Origin: Candidatus Woesearchaeota archaeon | Lineage (GTDB): Archaea; Nanobdellota; Nanobdellia; Woesearchaeales; CG1-02-33-12 | NCBI GenBank assembly: GCA_003561825.1 | Contig: PWVO01000104.1 | Location: forward strand, 1 to 6,599 | Length of the DNA stretch: 6,599 bases | Direction: 5' to 3' | Shown: positions 5,411 to 6,599 of the stretch, piece by piece | Numbering within the stretch: the stretch's first letter is position 1 | Layout: every line of letters starts with the position of its first letter | Program-made: the position numbers and the translations under genes | Notes under the pieces: generated by a model | The model's input: only the letters and a program-made list of their open reading frames with translations | What the model was told of the DNA's origin: nothing | Databases searched by the model: none

Positions 5411-6025
5411 ATGATAGAAACAAAGAAAACAAGCTCTTTAGATGAAAATGATAAAGATAATCAGAGTAAAATAATGAGAAACAATGTTTTAATGGCAATA
5501 TTATTAATGGCAATATTATTATTTGGTTTTTGCATGATTTTGTTAGTAATCCGGATTATTCAATCTTTTTTAGGTATAAATAATATCTCTTTTTATGTAA
5601 TCTTGTTTTTTTTGTGTACTGGCATTGGAATTTTTGTTGCTTTTTCTTTTCTAAAAAGAGGAAGAAAACTAAGAGATTTGTCAATCATTTTTGGCTCTTT
5701 ATTTTCAGTTGTATTGAGTATCTTATTTGCTACTAATGTGATGATTGAAAAAATTATATTCTCGATGAATGAATCACTTAATGAGTTATATGCTGATGAA
5801 ACATTAGTAGGAGTTCAGGAGATGTTTGGAGATGAGATTATTAATATGAATATTGGTTTTGCAATTGCATTCTTGTGCTTTAATATCCCTATTGTATTTT
5901 TTTACATTAAGCATGGCGGAAAAAATTTCAAGCTTTTTTTATTATATCTTGTGCCTATTTTTTTGTTTTTGTTATTCTCTTTTTTATTCAGATCTTATGT
6001 TCTCTTGTTCATGAGCGGAATTTAA
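5411..6025 (+). CDS. Five-helix integral membrane protein of unknown function
   Basis: This 204-residue protein belongs to no family I recognise. The first 25 residues are polar and charged (Lys, Asp, Glu, Asn), with no signal peptide. Hydrophobic segments at about 26-50, 59-80, 90-111, 147-165 and 173-201 suggest five membrane helices. A basic loop (KRGRKLRD, 82-89) would by the positive-inside rule face the cytoplasm. The longer loop between helices three and four (about 112-146, acidic: NESLNELYADE, FGDEI) is probably on the opposite face. Codon use differs from the neighbours: most leucines are TTA or TTG and phenylalanine is mostly TTT, while nearby genes prefer CTN leucine codons. A 15-base tandem duplication lies in the first helix. 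The gene is divergent from gltX with a 194-base gap, and the serpin promoter follows. It may be a recent acquisition or a weakly constrained lineage-specific gene. Confidence 0.75.
   Translation: MIETKKTSSLDENDKDNQSKIMRNNVLMAILLMAILLFGFCMILLVIRIIQSFLGINNISFYVILFFLCTGIGIFVAFSFLKRGRKLRDLSIIFGSLFSVVLSILFATNVMIEKIIFSMNESLNELYADETLVGVQEMFGDEIINMNIGFAIAFLCFNIPIVFFYIKHGGKNFKLFLLYLVPIFLFLLFSFLFRSYVLLFMSGI
5491..5520 (+). repeat. Perfect 15-bp tandem duplication inside a membrane helix
   Basis: AATGGCAATATTATT occurs twice in direct tandem (5491-5505 and 5506-5520). Being 15 bases long it keeps the frame and encodes LMAILLMAIL in the first predicted membrane helix, lengthening that helix by five residues. 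It looks like a replication-slippage duplication. Confidence 0.85.
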
Positions 6026-6044
6026 TTTCAGTACTATGGATTCC

Positions 6045-6051
6045 TTTTTTT
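6045..6051 (+). terminator. T7 run after the five-helix membrane protein gene
   Basis: Seven consecutive T residues lie 20 bases past the TAA stop at 6023-6025 and just upstream of the serpin promoter. This is a plausible archaeal intrinsic terminator separating the two genes. Confidence 0.45.
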
Positions 6052-6057
6052 AAACAG

Positions 6058-6068
6058 ATTTAAATATA
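6058..6068 (+). promoter_or_regulatory. TATA box of the serpin gene
   Basis: ATTTAAATATA, preceded by AAACAG, is centred about 26-27 bases before the ATG at 6090. There is no Shine-Dalgarno before that ATG, so the transcript is probably leaderless, with the same geometry as the gltX and histidine-rich protein promoters. Confidence 0.55.
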
Positions 6069-6089
6069 AGCTCTGTTTTAATTATATTA

Positions 6090-6599
6090 ATGAATAAAAA
6101 GAGCCTGATAATATTAATAGTACTTCTAATGGCCGGCATAGCAGCAGCAACTGTGCTTTTTGTTTTTCCATATGACCCGCTGATTCCTCCAATAGCAGAC
6201 GACACTGGATCAACACCAGATGGAATTCAGGAAGTTGTAAATGCAAACAACCAGTTTGCTTTTGACCTTTACTCAAAAATAACTGAGTCTGAACAAGGAA
6301 ACATATTCTTCTCGCCTTACAGCATATCATCAGCTTTGGCAATAACCTATGAAGGGGCAAAAGGCCAGACCTCTGAAGAAATGAAATCTGTTTTTCATTT
6401 CCCAGAGCAGGAGATATTAAGGCCTAATTTTGCAGCAATATACAACAAAATCAATAAGCGTCAAAAAGATTATGAGATAAGAACAGGCAATGCATTATGG
6501 GTTCAGGAAGATTTTCCTCTAGATGAGCATTACAGGCAGAGAGTTGAGAATCATTATGGTGCAAAGGCCTCAAATCTTGATTTTATAAGTGAGACTGAA
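6090..6599 (+). CDS. Membrane-anchored or secreted serpin (serine protease inhibitor), 3' end off the window
   Basis: The frame is open from ATG 6090 to the right edge, giving 170 residues. Residues 1-4 are basic and 5-26 are a hydrophobic segment (LIILIVLLMAGIAAATVLFVF), a signal peptide or N-terminal anchor, followed by a Pro/Asp/Thr-rich linker (27-48). The serpin fold then begins: helix A NNQFAFDLYSKI (53-64), the hallmark NIFFSPYSISSALAITYEGA with KGQTSEEM after it (71-98), then NALWVQEDFPLDEHY (134-148) and YGAKASNLDF (156-165). Serpins trap serine or cysteine proteases by cleavage of a reactive-centre loop near the C-terminus. That loop is outside the window, so target and inhibitory status cannot be judged. 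About 230 residues should be missing given the usual length. The location implies protection against extracellular or host-derived proteases (inference). The start is set by the TATA box about 26 bases upstream. Confidence 0.93.
   Translation, partial: MNKKSLIILIVLLMAGIAAATVLFVFPYDPLIPPIADDTGSTPDGIQEVVNANNQFAFDLYSKITESEQGNIFFSPYSISSALAITYEGAKGQTSEEMKSVFHFPEQEILRPNFAAIYNKINKRQKDYEIRTGNALWVQEDFPLDEHYRQRVENHYGAKASNLDFISETE

Noticed and set aside
6082..6360. Minus-strand open frame of 92 codons
   Set aside because: It is antisense to the serpin gene, whose frame carries clear family motifs.
1..6599. CRISPR array, tRNA or rRNA gene, IS element or toxin-antitoxin pair
   Set aside because: I saw no spaced repeats, cloverleaf-like segments, transposase motifs, terminal inverted repeats or overlapping small gene pair on either strand.

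Overview
The window looks like a chromosomal segment of a low-GC archaeon. A DPANN lineage of the Woesearchaeota/Pacearchaeota type is my best guess, by inference only. The archaeal evidence is of three kinds. The glutamyl-tRNA synthetase is archaeal in type, with its N-terminal helical extension and GlnRS-like C-terminus. TATA/BRE-like promoter elements sit about 26 nt upstream of several start codons that lack a Shine-Dalgarno site, which is the leaderless archaeal pattern. T-runs rather than hairpins follow several genes. Genes are densely packed and no gap exceeds 200 bases. I see no tRNA, rRNA, CRISPR array, IS element or integrase.

Layout. Positions 1-1625 (minus strand) hold a two-gene unit for exported proteins. 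The first is a membrane-anchored protein with a pilin-like N-terminus and a C-terminal Ig/cadherin-like domain. The second is a signal-peptide-bearing beta-rich protein that runs off the left edge. A 180-base divergent promoter region separates it from a plus-strand series: a DUF4870-type three-helix membrane protein with a lysine-rich tail (1806-2315), a calcineurin-like metallophosphoesterase (2362-3096) and an unrecognised histidine-rich 110-residue protein (3168-3500). Convergent to these is gltX (minus, 3519-5216). A second divergent region of 194 bases leads to a five-helix membrane protein of unknown function with distinctly T-rich codon use (5411-6025). A membrane-anchored or secreted serpin (6090 onward) runs off the right edge.

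The genes do not form an evident single pathway. gltX, the phosphoesterase and the DUF4870 gene are housekeeping-like. The two left-edge proteins and the serpin are cell-surface functions. The most useful signals are the two modes of translation initiation (leaderless versus Shine-Dalgarno), short direct repeats between the TATA box and the start in two promoters, the archaeal serpin, and the compositionally odd membrane gene. I found no convincing new multi-gene system in this window.
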